This document shows, piece after piece, positions 1 to 7,656 of a stretch of DNA of 9,818 nucleotides (its first letter is position 1; the number at the start of each line of letters is the position of its first letter). The stretch is from an uncultured Parasphingopyxis sp. GTDB lineage: Bacteria > Pseudomonadota > Alphaproteobacteria > Sphingomonadales > Sphingomonadaceae. The notes under the pieces are model-generated. The model was not told the origin of the DNA and searched no databases. It worked only from the letters and a program-made list of their open reading frames with translations. The DNA lies in NCBI GenBank assembly GCA_905479515.1, contig CAJQMX010000197.1, forward strand, positions 1-9,818, read 5' to 3'. The position numbers and the translations under genes are program-made.

Positions 1-125
1 CCGGAGCCGGAGCGCCTGTCTATTTCCCGGGAGCCGCATTCATGATCGCGTCCGCGTTCGCGGCGACAGCTTTGGTCGTGCTGCTTTTGACTCGCCGCGC
101 CGGAACAATCCCGCAAGCCAGCTAA
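1..125 (+). CDS. C-terminal end of a membrane transporter, probably MFS (partial)
   Basis: Reading from base 3, the plus strand gives 40 codons and a TAA stop at 123-125; the start lies outside the window. The fragment has a short PVYFPGA turn, then a run of hydrophobic residues (roughly residues 11-29 of the fragment: small residues, then LVVLLL), then a basic, polar tail (TRRAG..) ending in PQAS. This is what the last transmembrane helix and cytoplasmic tail of a 12-TM major facilitator transporter look like, and the proline-glycine turn followed by an alanine-rich helix is common in TCR/TetA-type members. Family assignment is inference from 40 residues. A different polytopic membrane protein is possible. 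The gene is convergent with the next one, and their stop codons overlap. Confidence 0.55.
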   Translation, partial: GAGAPVYFPGAAFMIASAFAATALVVLLLTRRAGTIPQAS

Positions 126-880
126 ATACCGCCCGCCGTCACGGCCTGGCCATTGTCTTCAAGAGCGGATGTTAGTCTGGCAACGCATGTCGCTAGCTGA
201 TCGGCATCGGTGGAACGGACCACGAAATTGGCTCCAACCTTTCCTTCGCGAAAAAAGGGATAGCTGCCGATCTGGCATTCGGGATGCGCCGCCTCAACCG
301 ATCTGAGAATATCGGCAACTTCGCTTTCCGAAGTCCAGCACCCGATAGTGTCGGACAGTACCGGATCACCGCCCTCAAGCTGCCCCGTAAGGGCGTCCAT
401 CATCTGTGCGGCGATAGTGGGAATGCCCGCCATGATGAAAATATTGCCGTGGCGAATGCCCGGTGCGCCGGACATCCGGTTTTCAATCAGCTCGCCGCCA
501 TCCGGCACACGGGCCATGCGCAACCGCGCATCCGTGAGCCCGCCCTTGTCCGCATAATAGTCTTCGAGAATGGTCCGTGCGCGCGGATGTATGACAACAT
601 CAACGCCGAGCGCCGCTGACACCGCATCGACAGTTATGTCATCATGCGTCGGGCCGATTCCACCGGTCGTGAACAGATAGTCGGTTCCAGCGCGCACCTC
701 GTTCACGGCAGCGACGATATGCTCGAGAATATCGGGAACGATCCGCACCTCTGCGAGACGGATGCCCTGCACATTAAGCCACTTCGCAAGTGCAGCAACA
801 TTCTTGTCCTGCGTCCGACCTGACAGAATTTCATCGCCGATCACGATAAGGCCAGCGCTCCAGATTTTCTTTGCGTTCAT
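122..880 (-). CDS. Standalone CinA N-domain / MoaB-Mog-like (COG1058) protein
   Basis: The product is 252 aa if the ATG at 880 is used. It carries the MoCF-biosynthesis / MPT-binding fold. Residues 10-22 hold GLIVIGDEILSGR, the usual N-terminal strand and nucleotide-binding turn of CinA. TTGGIGPTHDD at 71-81 is the signature molybdopterin-binding motif. The C-terminal IGSYPFF stretch (204-210), followed by REGK and GANFV, is typical of the short CinA-like proteins of alphaproteobacteria. The PncC/CinA-C amidase domain (NMN deamidase) of full-length CinA is absent. In CinA the COG1058 domain has ADP-ribose pyrophosphatase activity; whether this short form shares it is unknown. The reading frame stays open upstream to a TTG at 1024, with in-frame ATGs at 892, 940 and 973. 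None has a convincing Shine-Dalgarno, so 880 was chosen because it places the conserved domain near the N-terminus as in relatives. The family call is firm; the start is not. Confidence 0.88.
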   Translation of the reverse strand: MNAKKIWSAGLIVIGDEILSGRTQDKNVAALAKWLNVQGIRLAEVRIVPDILEHIVAAVNEVRAGTDYLFTTGGIGPTHDDITVDAVSAALGVDVVIHPRARTILEDYYADKGGLTDARLRMARVPDGGELIENRMSGAPGIRHGNIFIMAGIPTIAAQMMDALTGQLEGGDPVLSDTIGCWTSESEVADILRSVEAAHPECQIGSYPFFREGKVGANFVVRSTDADQLATCVARLTSALEDNGQAVTAGGI

Positions 881-1339
881 GGCGGCTGCCATAGCGCGAT
901 CGCGAGCGGGGCGTAAAGCGGCCTTGAGCCAGCGAGGCATGTTCGCGCGGGGAGAGTCTTCCCAAAGACGCATTCCGGTCAACAAAATGACCGCAAACTG
1001 CAAGCCATTGTCATGGGAATTCAACGCGACCGTCGCAAATGCCGGTTAGGAGCGGACCTGTACCGCGAGACTCCACCTCGCCGAAAATGATGCGACACAC
1101 AATTTCGCCCCTCCGCGCTAGCGCTTTTGGAGACGATGACCCTCATCTGCGTAGGCCATTTTTTACCGTTTTATTTCAATCTGTTATGTGGTTTTTTGAG
1201 CGCAGATTGTCATCGCTGCGTAACAGCAAATCCCTAATCCGCCTCCCGAGCCGAGACGCATTGCTGCGTCGCACAAGAGAAATGGCGCGAACGGGCTCAC
1301 CCTCTCAAACGTTCGGCCGATAACAGGGATTTTGTACCT
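881..1339. other. Gene-free stretch: 5' regions of the divergent COG1058 gene and TonB receptor gene
   Basis: No convincing gene is present. The small open frames here (for example 1039-1323 on +) have arginine- and serine-rich products with no recognisable domain. Visible elements are a T-rich tract at about 1159-1197, much poorer in GC than its surroundings and a plausible promoter region for the receptor gene, although no well-spaced -35/-10 pair stands out. There is a small hairpin GACGCA-TTGC-TGCGTC at 1255-1270, and an inverted repeat CGAACG/CGTTCG at 1288-1293 and 1310-1315. If the COG1058 protein starts upstream of 880, up to 144 bases of this region are coding on the minus strand. 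Confidence 0.6.
1325..1329 (+). promoter_or_regulatory. Ribosome binding site of the TonB receptor gene
   Basis: AGGGA lies 10 bases ahead of the ATG at 1340. It supports that start, which is also the one that yields an intact signal peptide. Confidence 0.55.
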
Positions 1340-3820
1340 ATGAAGACCTTCCTCCTCCGCGGCACAGCGCTTGCAGCGCTGGCCCTTCCCGTCGCAGCAC
1401 AAGCCCAATCTACGGGTTCACTCGACTTTGAGCAGGAACCGATCATCGTCATCGGCTCGCTCGACACGTCCATCAGCGGCTTCGCCATTCCGGACACCCC
1501 GAAGGCCCGTCAGGTGCTCGACGCCGAGGCGATTCGCGCCCAGCGCCCCGGCCAGACGATCAACGACATCATCAACCTGATCCCCGGCGTCAGCTTTCAG
1601 AACAACGATCCATGGGGCTCATCAGGCGGTGGTTTCACAATCCGCGGCTTTACATCGGACCGAATTTCCCAAACGCTCGATGGCCTGCCGCTGAACGATT
1701 CGGGCAATTATGCGCTCTACACCAACCAGCAGGTCGATCCCGAAATCCTCGAATCGGTAAGCGTCAATCTTGGTGTGACCGATGTCGACAGCCCGACTGC
1801 CTCAGCCGTCGGCGGAACGATCAACCTGCGCACCCGGGTGCCAGGCGACGATTTCGGTATTCTCGTGTCGGGTAGCTATGGCAACATCCTGGCCGATGGC
1901 TCGGGAGATCGCCCCTATTACCGAATCTTCGGCATGGTCGACAGCGGCGACATCACGGGCATGGGCACCAGTGCCTTCTTCTCGGCCAGCTATGTTCATT
2001 ACGACAATCCGTTCAACAATTACGGCGTCGTCGACAAACAGCAATATAATGGCCGCATCTATCAGCGGATCGGCGACAATGGCGATTTCGTCTCCGTAGC
2101 CGGGCATTATAACCAGAACCGCAACAACTTTTTCGGATCCTTCCCGCTGAGCGGATTTCCGCAAACGCGTCAGGACCGGTTTTACGACATCAACTATCCG
2201 TGCACAGTCAGCAGCGTGCCCGGCGTGTTCGAGACGCCTGCCGATATCGCGGCGCCCGGCTATGTCGATCCCGACGGCGTCAATGGCTGCGGCGCCGAAT
2301 TCGACCGGCGTTTCAATCCGTCGAATACCGGCAATATCCGCGGCGCTTCACGCTTCACACTGGCCGACGGCCTCGTTCTGACGATCGATCCGAGCTTCCA
2401 ATATGTGAAGGCCAATGGCGGCGGCAATGAAGAGCTGATCGAAGGAACACGGGACGTAAACGGTGTCGCCTATACCGGCTTCATCAGGGGCGGCTATTAT
2501 TACGGGCGGGATCTGAACGGCGATGGCGACATGCTCGATCAGGTTTCCGGCTTTGACCCGAGCCATACCCAGACACGGCGTATCGGTGTAATTTCCTCAC
2601 TGGCCTATGACATCAACGATGCGCACCGGCTGCGTCTGGCCTATACCTGGGACCGTGCCCGTCACCGGCAGACCGGATCGACCTCGATAGCCGACATCAA
2701 CGGCGATATCGCCGACGTCTTCCCGATCAACGACCCGCTGGCCACCGCAGACGGCTTCGTACTCAACAAGCGCGACCGGCTGTCCTACGCCATCCTGCAT
2801 CAGATATCGGCCGAATATCGCGGCCGGTTCTTTGATGATGCGCTGACCGTTTCGCTCGGCCTGCGCGCGCCATTCTTCACCCGGCGCCTGAACCAATATT
2901 GCTACACGACCTCGGCTGGCGGTTTTCTCGATTGCATCGGCACGCAGGATCCAACCGCCTATGAAGCGGCCAATCCCAATGCCGCCCCGCCCCAGTCCCG
3001 CACCTATAACTATGACAGGCTGCTTCCCAATGTCGGCTTCGTCTACAATGTCTCTGACGTCGCCTCGGTGTTCTTCAACTATGCGCAGGGCATCTCGGTT
3101 CCGGGTACGGATCCGCTTTACAATTCGCTTTACTTTGCCGACCCCGATGTCGCCCGCCCGGCCCCGGAAACCACCGACAGCCTTGATCTCGGCATGCGGT
3201 TTGCAGGCGGGAACTTCCAGGGCCAGATCGCGGCATGGTACACGCGGTACGAAAACCGGCTTGCTTCGGCCTATGATCCCATTCTGGACACGACCATCTA
3301 TCGCAATCTCGGCGTCGTCGACAAATATGGCATCGACGCGTCGATCGCCTGGCATCCAACCGAAAACTCGTTGCTCTATCTGTTCGGCTCCTTTGCTGAA
3401 TCGGAAATCCAGGACGATATCCAGAATGCAGCCGGCAGCTTTCTCAGCACCGCCGGTCGGCGCGAAAGCGGCTCGCCACTCCTGACCTTCGGCGCACGCG
3501 GCGAAATCCGGTTCGGCAACCTGCGGCTTGGCCTGCAGGCCAAACATACCGGCGAACGCTATATCAACGACGAAAACCTGCCGGTCGCAGGGTATCCGGG
3601 TTCGACCGTCAACGGATATACGCTCGTCGATTTCGATCTGCGCTACGACATCATGGAGCTACCGACCGGCGGCAACATGTCTGTGCAGGTGAATATCACC
3701 AACCTGTTTGATGAGCTTTATGTCGGCAGCTTTGGCGGCGCGCTTTCTTCATCGAGTAGTCCGTTCGTGCAGATCGGCCCGCCCCGTGCTGGCAGCATCT
3801 CGCTGATCTTCGGTTTCTAG
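1340..3820 (+). CDS. TonB-dependent outer membrane receptor
   Basis: The product is 826 aa, a normal length for the family. A signal peptide covers about residues 1-22 (KTFLLRG, a hydrophobic core, then the A-Q-A cleavage motif). A TonB-box-like stretch EPIIVIG is at 33-39. The plug domain follows (about 50-165), with PGVSFQ, GGFTIRGF at 97-104, LDGLPLND and the closing GGTINLRT at 158-165. The remainder is the 22-strand barrel, ending in aromatic GSISLIFGF for BAM-dependent assembly. Two cysteine pairs (C288/C317 and C521/C532) could form loop disulfides. A DLNGDGDMLD loop at 391-400 resembles a calcium site. The receptor imports its ligand using TonB-ExbBD energy; the substrate cannot be told from the sequence. 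No siderophore genes, SusD homologue, FecI/FecR sigma pair or N-terminal signalling domain is visible, so it appears to be an orphan receptor. It is monocistronic, with its own leader and a strong terminator. Confidence 0.95.
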   Translation: MKTFLLRGTALAALALPVAAQAQSTGSLDFEQEPIIVIGSLDTSISGFAIPDTPKARQVLDAEAIRAQRPGQTINDIINLIPGVSFQNNDPWGSSGGGFTIRGFTSDRISQTLDGLPLNDSGNYALYTNQQVDPEILESVSVNLGVTDVDSPTASAVGGTINLRTRVPGDDFGILVSGSYGNILADGSGDRPYYRIFGMVDSGDITGMGTSAFFSASYVHYDNPFNNYGVVDKQQYNGRIYQRIGDNGDFVSVAGHYNQNRNNFFGSFPLSGFPQTRQDRFYDINYPCTVSSVPGVFETPADIAAPGYVDPDGVNGCGAEFDRRFNPSNTGNIRGASRFTLADGLVLTIDPSFQYVKANGGGNEELIEGTRDVNGVAYTGFIRGGYYYGRDLNGDGDMLDQVSGFDPSHTQTRRIGVISSLAYDINDAHRLRLAYTWDRARHRQTGSTSIADINGDIADVFPINDPLATADGFVLNKRDRLSYAILHQISAEYRGRFFDDALTVSLGLRAPFFTRRLNQYCYTTSAGGFLDCIGTQDPTAYEAANPNAAPPQSRTYNYDRLLPNVGFVYNVSDVASVFFNYAQGISVPGTDPLYNSLYFADPDVARPAPETTDSLDLGMRFAGGNFQGQIAAWYTRYENRLASAYDPILDTTIYRNLGVVDKYGIDASIAWHPTENSLLYLFGSFAESEIQDDIQNAAGSFLSTAGRRESGSPLLTFGARGEIRFGNLRLGLQAKHTGERYINDENLPVAGYPGSTVNGYTLVDFDLRYDIMELPTGGNMSVQVNITNLFDELYVGSFGGALSSSSSPFVQIGPPRAGSISLIFGF

Positions 3821-3848
3821 TGTGACAGCACTCTACCGTTAGAAGATG

Positions 3849-3883
3849 GGCCGGCGGCACGCGATTGCCGCCGGCCTTTTCTT
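3849..3883 (+). terminator. Intrinsic terminator of the TonB receptor gene
   Basis: A perfect 10-bp GC stem, GGCCGGCGGC (3849-3858) with GCCGCCGGCC (3867-3876), is extended by an inner A-T pair and followed directly by TTTTCTTT. It lies 28 bases after the receptor stop codon, so the receptor transcript very probably ends here and map has its own promoter. Confidence 0.9.
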
Positions 3884-3941
3884 TCCGGCCGGTCAGCCGT
3901 AGGGAACTGGGCAATTCGGGTGACCCAAATGCTGTTTCGCC

Positions 3942-3959
3942 CGCATATGGCGATATGCG
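3942..3959. repeat. Inverted repeat upstream of map
   Basis: CGCATAT (3942-3948) and ATATGCG (3953-3959) are perfect inverted copies separated by GGCG. The right arm ends 24 bases before the map start codon. It could be an operator for a dimeric regulator or a small hairpin in the 5' UTR; neither is shown. No T-run follows, so it is not a terminator. Confidence 0.5.
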
Positions 3960-3983
3960 CGTTACTCCGCTATATGACGCGCC

Positions 3984-4811
3984 ATGAACCAGTATCAGAC
4001 AATTTCAGCGGCCGATCCGGTCTCTCGCGATGGCACAATCAAACTGCATGACGAAGCGGGTTTTGAAGGCATGCGTGCGGCAGGCAGGCTGGCCGCCGAG
4101 ATCCTCGACGCGCTCGTCCCTCATGTCGTGCCCGGCGTCACGACTCAGGAGATTGACGATATCGTCCTTGATCGGATGAAAGCCGGTGGCGGCATTCCAG
4201 CAACGCTCGGCTATCGCGGCTATACCAAAAGCTGCTGCACCTCGATCAACCATGTCGTGTGTCATGGTATCCCGGGGGACAAGGTCCTTAAAAAGGGTGA
4301 CATCATCAATATCGATGTAACCCCCATTCTCGACGGGTGGCATGGTGACACGAGCCGGATGTACACCGTCGGCAAAACGCCGATCAAAGCGCAAAAGCTG
4401 ATCGATGTGACCTATGAATCGATGATGCGCGGTATCGAGCAGGTAAAGCCCGGCGCGCGCCTTGGCGATATTTCCCACGCTATCCAGAGCTATGCCGAAG
4501 CGCACCGCTATGGCGTTGTCCGCGATTTTTGCGGCCATGGCCTGGGCAGGCTTTTCCATGACGCCCCGGAAGTCGTGCATGCCGGAAACCCCGGCACCGG
4601 CCCCGAACTGAAACCCGGAATGTTTTTCACGATCGAGCCGATGGTCAATATCGGCAAGGCCAGCGTCAAAGTCCTTGATGACGGGTGGACCGCGGTGACG
4701 CGTGATCGTTCGCTTTCCGCCCAATTCGAACATTCAGTTGGCGTAACCGAAGACGGTGTCGAGATTTTCACCAAGAGCCCGGCCGGTCTCGACAAACCTC
4801 CCTACAGTTAG
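3984..4811 (+). CDS. map: Methionine aminopeptidase, type I
   Basis: The product is 275 aa, close to the 264 aa of the E. coli enzyme. This cytoplasmic metallopeptidase removes the initiator methionine from new proteins when the second residue is small. All five metal ligands of the pita-bread fold are visible: D111 (in NIDVT), D122 (in HGDTSR), H185 (in GHGLGR), E218 (in TIEPM) and E249 (in FEHS). The substrate-site histidine is H94 in CHGIP. The N-terminus is about ten residues longer than in E. coli, and no zinc-ribbon or SH3-like extension is present, so this is a plain type Ia enzyme. The Shine-Dalgarno is poor: nothing purine-rich precedes the ATG at 3984. A terminator upstream implies a separate promoter. 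No terminator is visible between map and the next gene 103 bases on, so some read-through into the PQQ dehydrogenase is possible. The identification is secure. Confidence 0.97.
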   Translation: MNQYQTISAADPVSRDGTIKLHDEAGFEGMRAAGRLAAEILDALVPHVVPGVTTQEIDDIVLDRMKAGGGIPATLGYRGYTKSCCTSINHVVCHGIPGDKVLKKGDIINIDVTPILDGWHGDTSRMYTVGKTPIKAQKLIDVTYESMMRGIEQVKPGARLGDISHAIQSYAEAHRYGVVRDFCGHGLGRLFHDAPEVVHAGNPGTGPELKPGMFFTIEPMVNIGKASVKVLDDGWTAVTRDRSLSAQFEHSVGVTEDGVEIFTKSPAGLDKPPYS

Positions 4812-4901
4812 AATCCGAACAGCTGCGCATTGCTGATCTAAGGGTCAGGGAAACAGGCAATTGCAACATCTTGTCTCCTGCGCCAATATGGGCGGGCATT
4901 T

Positions 4902-4908
4902 GGGAGAG
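4902..4908 (+). promoter_or_regulatory. Ribosome binding site deciding the PQQ dehydrogenase start
   Basis: GGGAGAG lies six bases before the ATG at 4915. The frame is open further upstream to a TTG at 4861, but this site and the intact lipoprotein signal favour 4915 as the true start. Confidence 0.7.
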
Positions 4909-4914
4909 TGGCAC

Positions 4915-7098
4915 ATGCGTTTCTGGTTCGGACTGATACTGGCTTTGGGTCTTGCAGCCTGTTCATCGGGTGGCGAAGATGGCGCTGGCCTCAATAGGGA
5001 TCAGGGCCCCGCCAAAATCGATGGTGATTTTCTGGCGACCGGCGGCGATGGCAGCGACTGGGCTGCGGCCAGTTATAGCTATGACGAACAACGCTTCAGC
5101 CCGCTTGACCAGATCACAACGGAAAATGTCGGCAATCTGGGGATCGCATGGTCGGCCGAGCTGCCCGATGCCCGGGCACAGGAAGCCACGCCGATTGTTA
5201 TCGACGGTGTCATGTATCTCACCGGCCCATGGTCAAAAGTGTTTGCCTTTGATGCCAGCAATGGCGAGCCGCTCTGGACCTTCGATCCCGAAGTTCCCCA
5301 CTCCGTATTGCAGAATACATGTTGCGACGCGGTCAATCGCGGGATCGCCGTGTGGCGCGGCAAGCTTTATCTCGGCACGCTTGATGGCCGCCTGATTGCC
5401 ATTGACGCGCGCACCGGCGCGCAGCTCTGGTCGGAACAAACCACCGATCCTGATCTTCCCTATTCGATCACGGGCGTTCCGCGGGTCGTCAACAATCACG
5501 TTATCATCGGCAATGGCGGCGCCGAATTCGGAGTGCGCGGTTATGTTTCCGCCTATGACGCAAACACCGGCGCGCTTGACTGGCGCTTCTACACCGTTCC
5601 CAATCCCGATGGAGAACCCGATAATGCGGCTTCTGACGAGGTGCTGCAGACCGCATCGCGCACATGGTCCGAAGGTGGTCAGTGGCGCGAGTCCGGCGGC
5701 GGCGGAACGGTTTGGGACTCAATCGTCTACGATCATGAACTGAACCAGCTCTATATTGGTGTCGGCAATGGCAGCCCGTGGAACCATGGTGTTCGCTCGG
5801 ACGGACAAGGCGACAATCTGTTCCTCTCCTCCATCGTCGCACTCAATCCCGATACCGGCGAATATCTGTGGCACTATCAGGAAACGCCCGGGGAGAGTTG
5901 GGACTATACGGCAACGCAATCGATCATCCTCGCTGAGCTCGAAATAGACGGCCAGCCGAGAAACGTGATCATGCATGCGCCGAAAAACGGCTTCTTCTTC
6001 GTTATCGACCGGGAAACGGGAGCGCTGATCTCCGCCGATGCTTTTGTTGAGGGTGTGAACTGGGCGACAGGATATGATCTGGAAACCGGCAGGCCCATCG
6101 AGAACGAGGCCGCACGCTTCTACCGGACCGGTGAAGTGTTCGTCGCCAATCCCGGGCCGATAGGCGCACATAACTGGCAGCCAATGGCTTTCAGTCCGCT
6201 CACCGGCCTTGTCTATATCCCGGCAAACCTGGTGCCTTCGGCCTATATGCCGGCAACCACCGAAGAGCATAGGCAGTTGAACCCCATGGGCTTCAACACG
6301 GGCCTGAACTTTGAAGATGGCGCCTTGCCGCGTGATCGCGCGACGCTTCGCGCCGTAATCTCGACAGTACGGGGTAGCCTCGTCGCCTGGGACCCAGTCG
6401 CACAGGAAGCGCGCTGGACAGTCGATTATGACACGCCCTGGAACAGCGGCATCCTGACAACGGCTGGCAATCTCGTTTTCCAAGGCACAGCGACCGGGCA
6501 ATTCAAAGCCTATGCAGCTGATACCGGGGAAGAGCTATGGTCGATGGATGTGCAATCCGGCGTTCTTGCCGGGGCATCGACCTTCCTGATCGACGGCGTT
6601 CAACACATCGCCTTTACGACCGGACGGGGCGGCGCGTTCCAGATTACGGCGGGCGCGGCGGATATTACTGCCGGGCAAGTGCCGAACATCCCGCGCCTGA
6701 TCGTGCTGCGTCTCGATGGCACGGGCGTGTTGCCGGATGCACCCGATACCGGGCAAATCCCGCTAGACCCACCTGAATCCACCGGCACCGAAGCACAAAT
6801 CGCCCGCGGCCAGCAGCTGTATTATCGCAACTGCATGGTCTGCCACGGCGAAGGGGCTGTGGGCGGCGGCATCAATCCCGATCTTCGTTTTTCCGGGTAT
6901 CTGACGGTTGATACCGGATGGCGCGATGTCGTGATCGGCGGTGATCTGGCCAGCAACGGGATGCCGAGCTTCACCCGCGTCCTGACACCCGACCTTGCCG
7001 AACTTATCCGACTGTACATCATCGACAAGGCCAATGGCGATCTTGAGGCGATGCGGGCACGGCGGGAAGAAGAAGCCGGGGCCGACGATCAGTCCTGA
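4915..7098 (+). CDS. PQQ-dependent alcohol dehydrogenase (quinohemoprotein, methanol/ethanol family), lipoprotein
   Basis: The product is 727 aa. A short hydrophobic leader ends in the lipobox L-A-A-C16, so the enzyme is probably lipid-anchored. Residues about 45-600 form the eight-bladed PQQ propeller, with repeated tryptophan-docking segments such as NGEPLWTF and DTGEELWS. The adjacent pair C136-C137 matches the vicinal disulfide ring over PQQ. Likely calcium and PQQ ligands are E204 (GGAEFG) and N285 (GNGSPWN); the likely catalytic base is D330 (ESWDYTATQ). After a proline-rich linker (about 605-622), a cytochrome c domain carries the haem site CMVCH (640-644) and probable sixth ligand M683 (NGMPSF). 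The enzyme oxidises primary alcohols in the periplasm and passes electrons through its own haem to the respiratory chain; its exact substrate cannot be read here. No PQQ synthesis genes or separate cytochrome partner occur nearby. D330 is followed by Y-T rather than Y-D, pointing to calcium, not a lanthanide. Confidence 0.95.
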   Translation: MRFWFGLILALGLAACSSGGEDGAGLNRDQGPAKIDGDFLATGGDGSDWAAASYSYDEQRFSPLDQITTENVGNLGIAWSAELPDARAQEATPIVIDGVMYLTGPWSKVFAFDASNGEPLWTFDPEVPHSVLQNTCCDAVNRGIAVWRGKLYLGTLDGRLIAIDARTGAQLWSEQTTDPDLPYSITGVPRVVNNHVIIGNGGAEFGVRGYVSAYDANTGALDWRFYTVPNPDGEPDNAASDEVLQTASRTWSEGGQWRESGGGGTVWDSIVYDHELNQLYIGVGNGSPWNHGVRSDGQGDNLFLSSIVALNPDTGEYLWHYQETPGESWDYTATQSIILAELEIDGQPRNVIMHAPKNGFFFVIDRETGALISADAFVEGVNWATGYDLETGRPIENEAARFYRTGEVFVANPGPIGAHNWQPMAFSPLTGLVYIPANLVPSAYMPATTEEHRQLNPMGFNTGLNFEDGALPRDRATLRAVISTVRGSLVAWDPVAQEARWTVDYDTPWNSGILTTAGNLVFQGTATGQFKAYAADTGEELWSMDVQSGVLAGASTFLIDGVQHIAFTTGRGGAFQITAGAADITAGQVPNIPRLIVLRLDGTGVLPDAPDTGQIPLDPPESTGTEAQIARGQQLYYRNCMVCHGEGAVGGGINPDLRFSGYLTVDTGWRDVVIGGDLASNGMPSFTRVLTPDLAELIRLYIIDKANGDLEAMRARREEEAGADDQS

Positions 7099-7127
7099 TC
7101 CGGCTTACCCTGTCAGGCTATATCGGG

Positions 7128-7167
7128 AAGCGGGATGACACGCGCGGGTTGCGATTGATCATCCCGC

Positions 7168-7169
<2 letters not shown>
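7128..7169. repeat. Perfect 11-bp inverted repeat upstream of glnB
   Basis: AAGCGGGATGA (7128-7138) and TCATCCCGCTT (7159-7169) are exact inverted copies separated by 20 bases. The element begins 30 bases after the PQQ dehydrogenase stop and ends 72 bases before the glnB ATG. It could be an operator for a dimeric regulator of glnBA, or a rho-assisted or weak terminator for the dehydrogenase. No T-run follows the right arm and the loop is long, which argues against a classical intrinsic terminator. Confidence 0.6.
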
Positions 7170-7580
<411 letters not shown>

Positions 7581-7592
7581 GTGCCTATAAAT

Positions 7593-7628
7593 CTGCGAAA
7601 AATAATTTTTGTGCAACTGCGAAGAATA
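7593..7628 (+). repeat. Imperfect 12-bp direct repeat in the glnB-glnA spacer
   Basis: CTGCGAAAAATA (7593-7604) and CTGCGAAGAATA (7617-7628) agree at 11 of 12 positions and start 24 bases apart. They sit in an AT-rich 95-base spacer that also contains TATAAAT at 7586-7592. The second copy ends 47 bases before the glnA start codon. Direct repeats at this spacing can bind a regulator in tandem, and the AT-rich setting suggests a separate glnA promoter, but no named binding site was recognised. Confidence 0.5.
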
Positions 7629-7656
7629 GTATAGGTTTATTTCTCCGAACCCCATC

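Noticed and set aside
1039..1323. 94-codon plus-strand frame in the gap before the TonB receptor
   Set aside because: The product is rich in Arg and Ser with no domain, no ribosome site is seen, and it covers the likely promoter and leader.
2597..3547. 316-codon open frame on the minus strand within the TonB receptor gene
   Set aside because: It lies wholly antisense to a clearly identified receptor. Its product has no recognisable domain, and long antisense frames are expected in GC-rich genes.
4861..4914. Upstream TTG start for the PQQ dehydrogenase
   Set aside because: It would bury the lipoprotein signal peptide behind 18 polar residues, while ATG 4915 has a good ribosome site.
5890..5920. 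Lanthanide-dependent (XoxF/ExaF-like) PQQ enzyme
   Set aside because: The residue two positions after the catalytic Asp is Thr, not the Asp diagnostic of lanthanide coordination.
5719..6501. 260-codon minus-strand frame inside the PQQ dehydrogenase gene
   Set aside because: It is antisense to conserved propeller sequence with no domain or ribosome site of its own.
7087..7100. GATCAG-TC-CTGATC inverted repeat at the end of the PQQ dehydrogenase gene
   Set aside because: The two-base loop cannot form a hairpin readily, it overlaps coding sequence and the stop codon, and no T-run follows.
7136..7152. Sigma-54-like site TGACAC...TTGC upstream of glnB
   Set aside because: The gap between the two elements is 7 bases rather than the required 5, and the -24 GG is replaced by GA.
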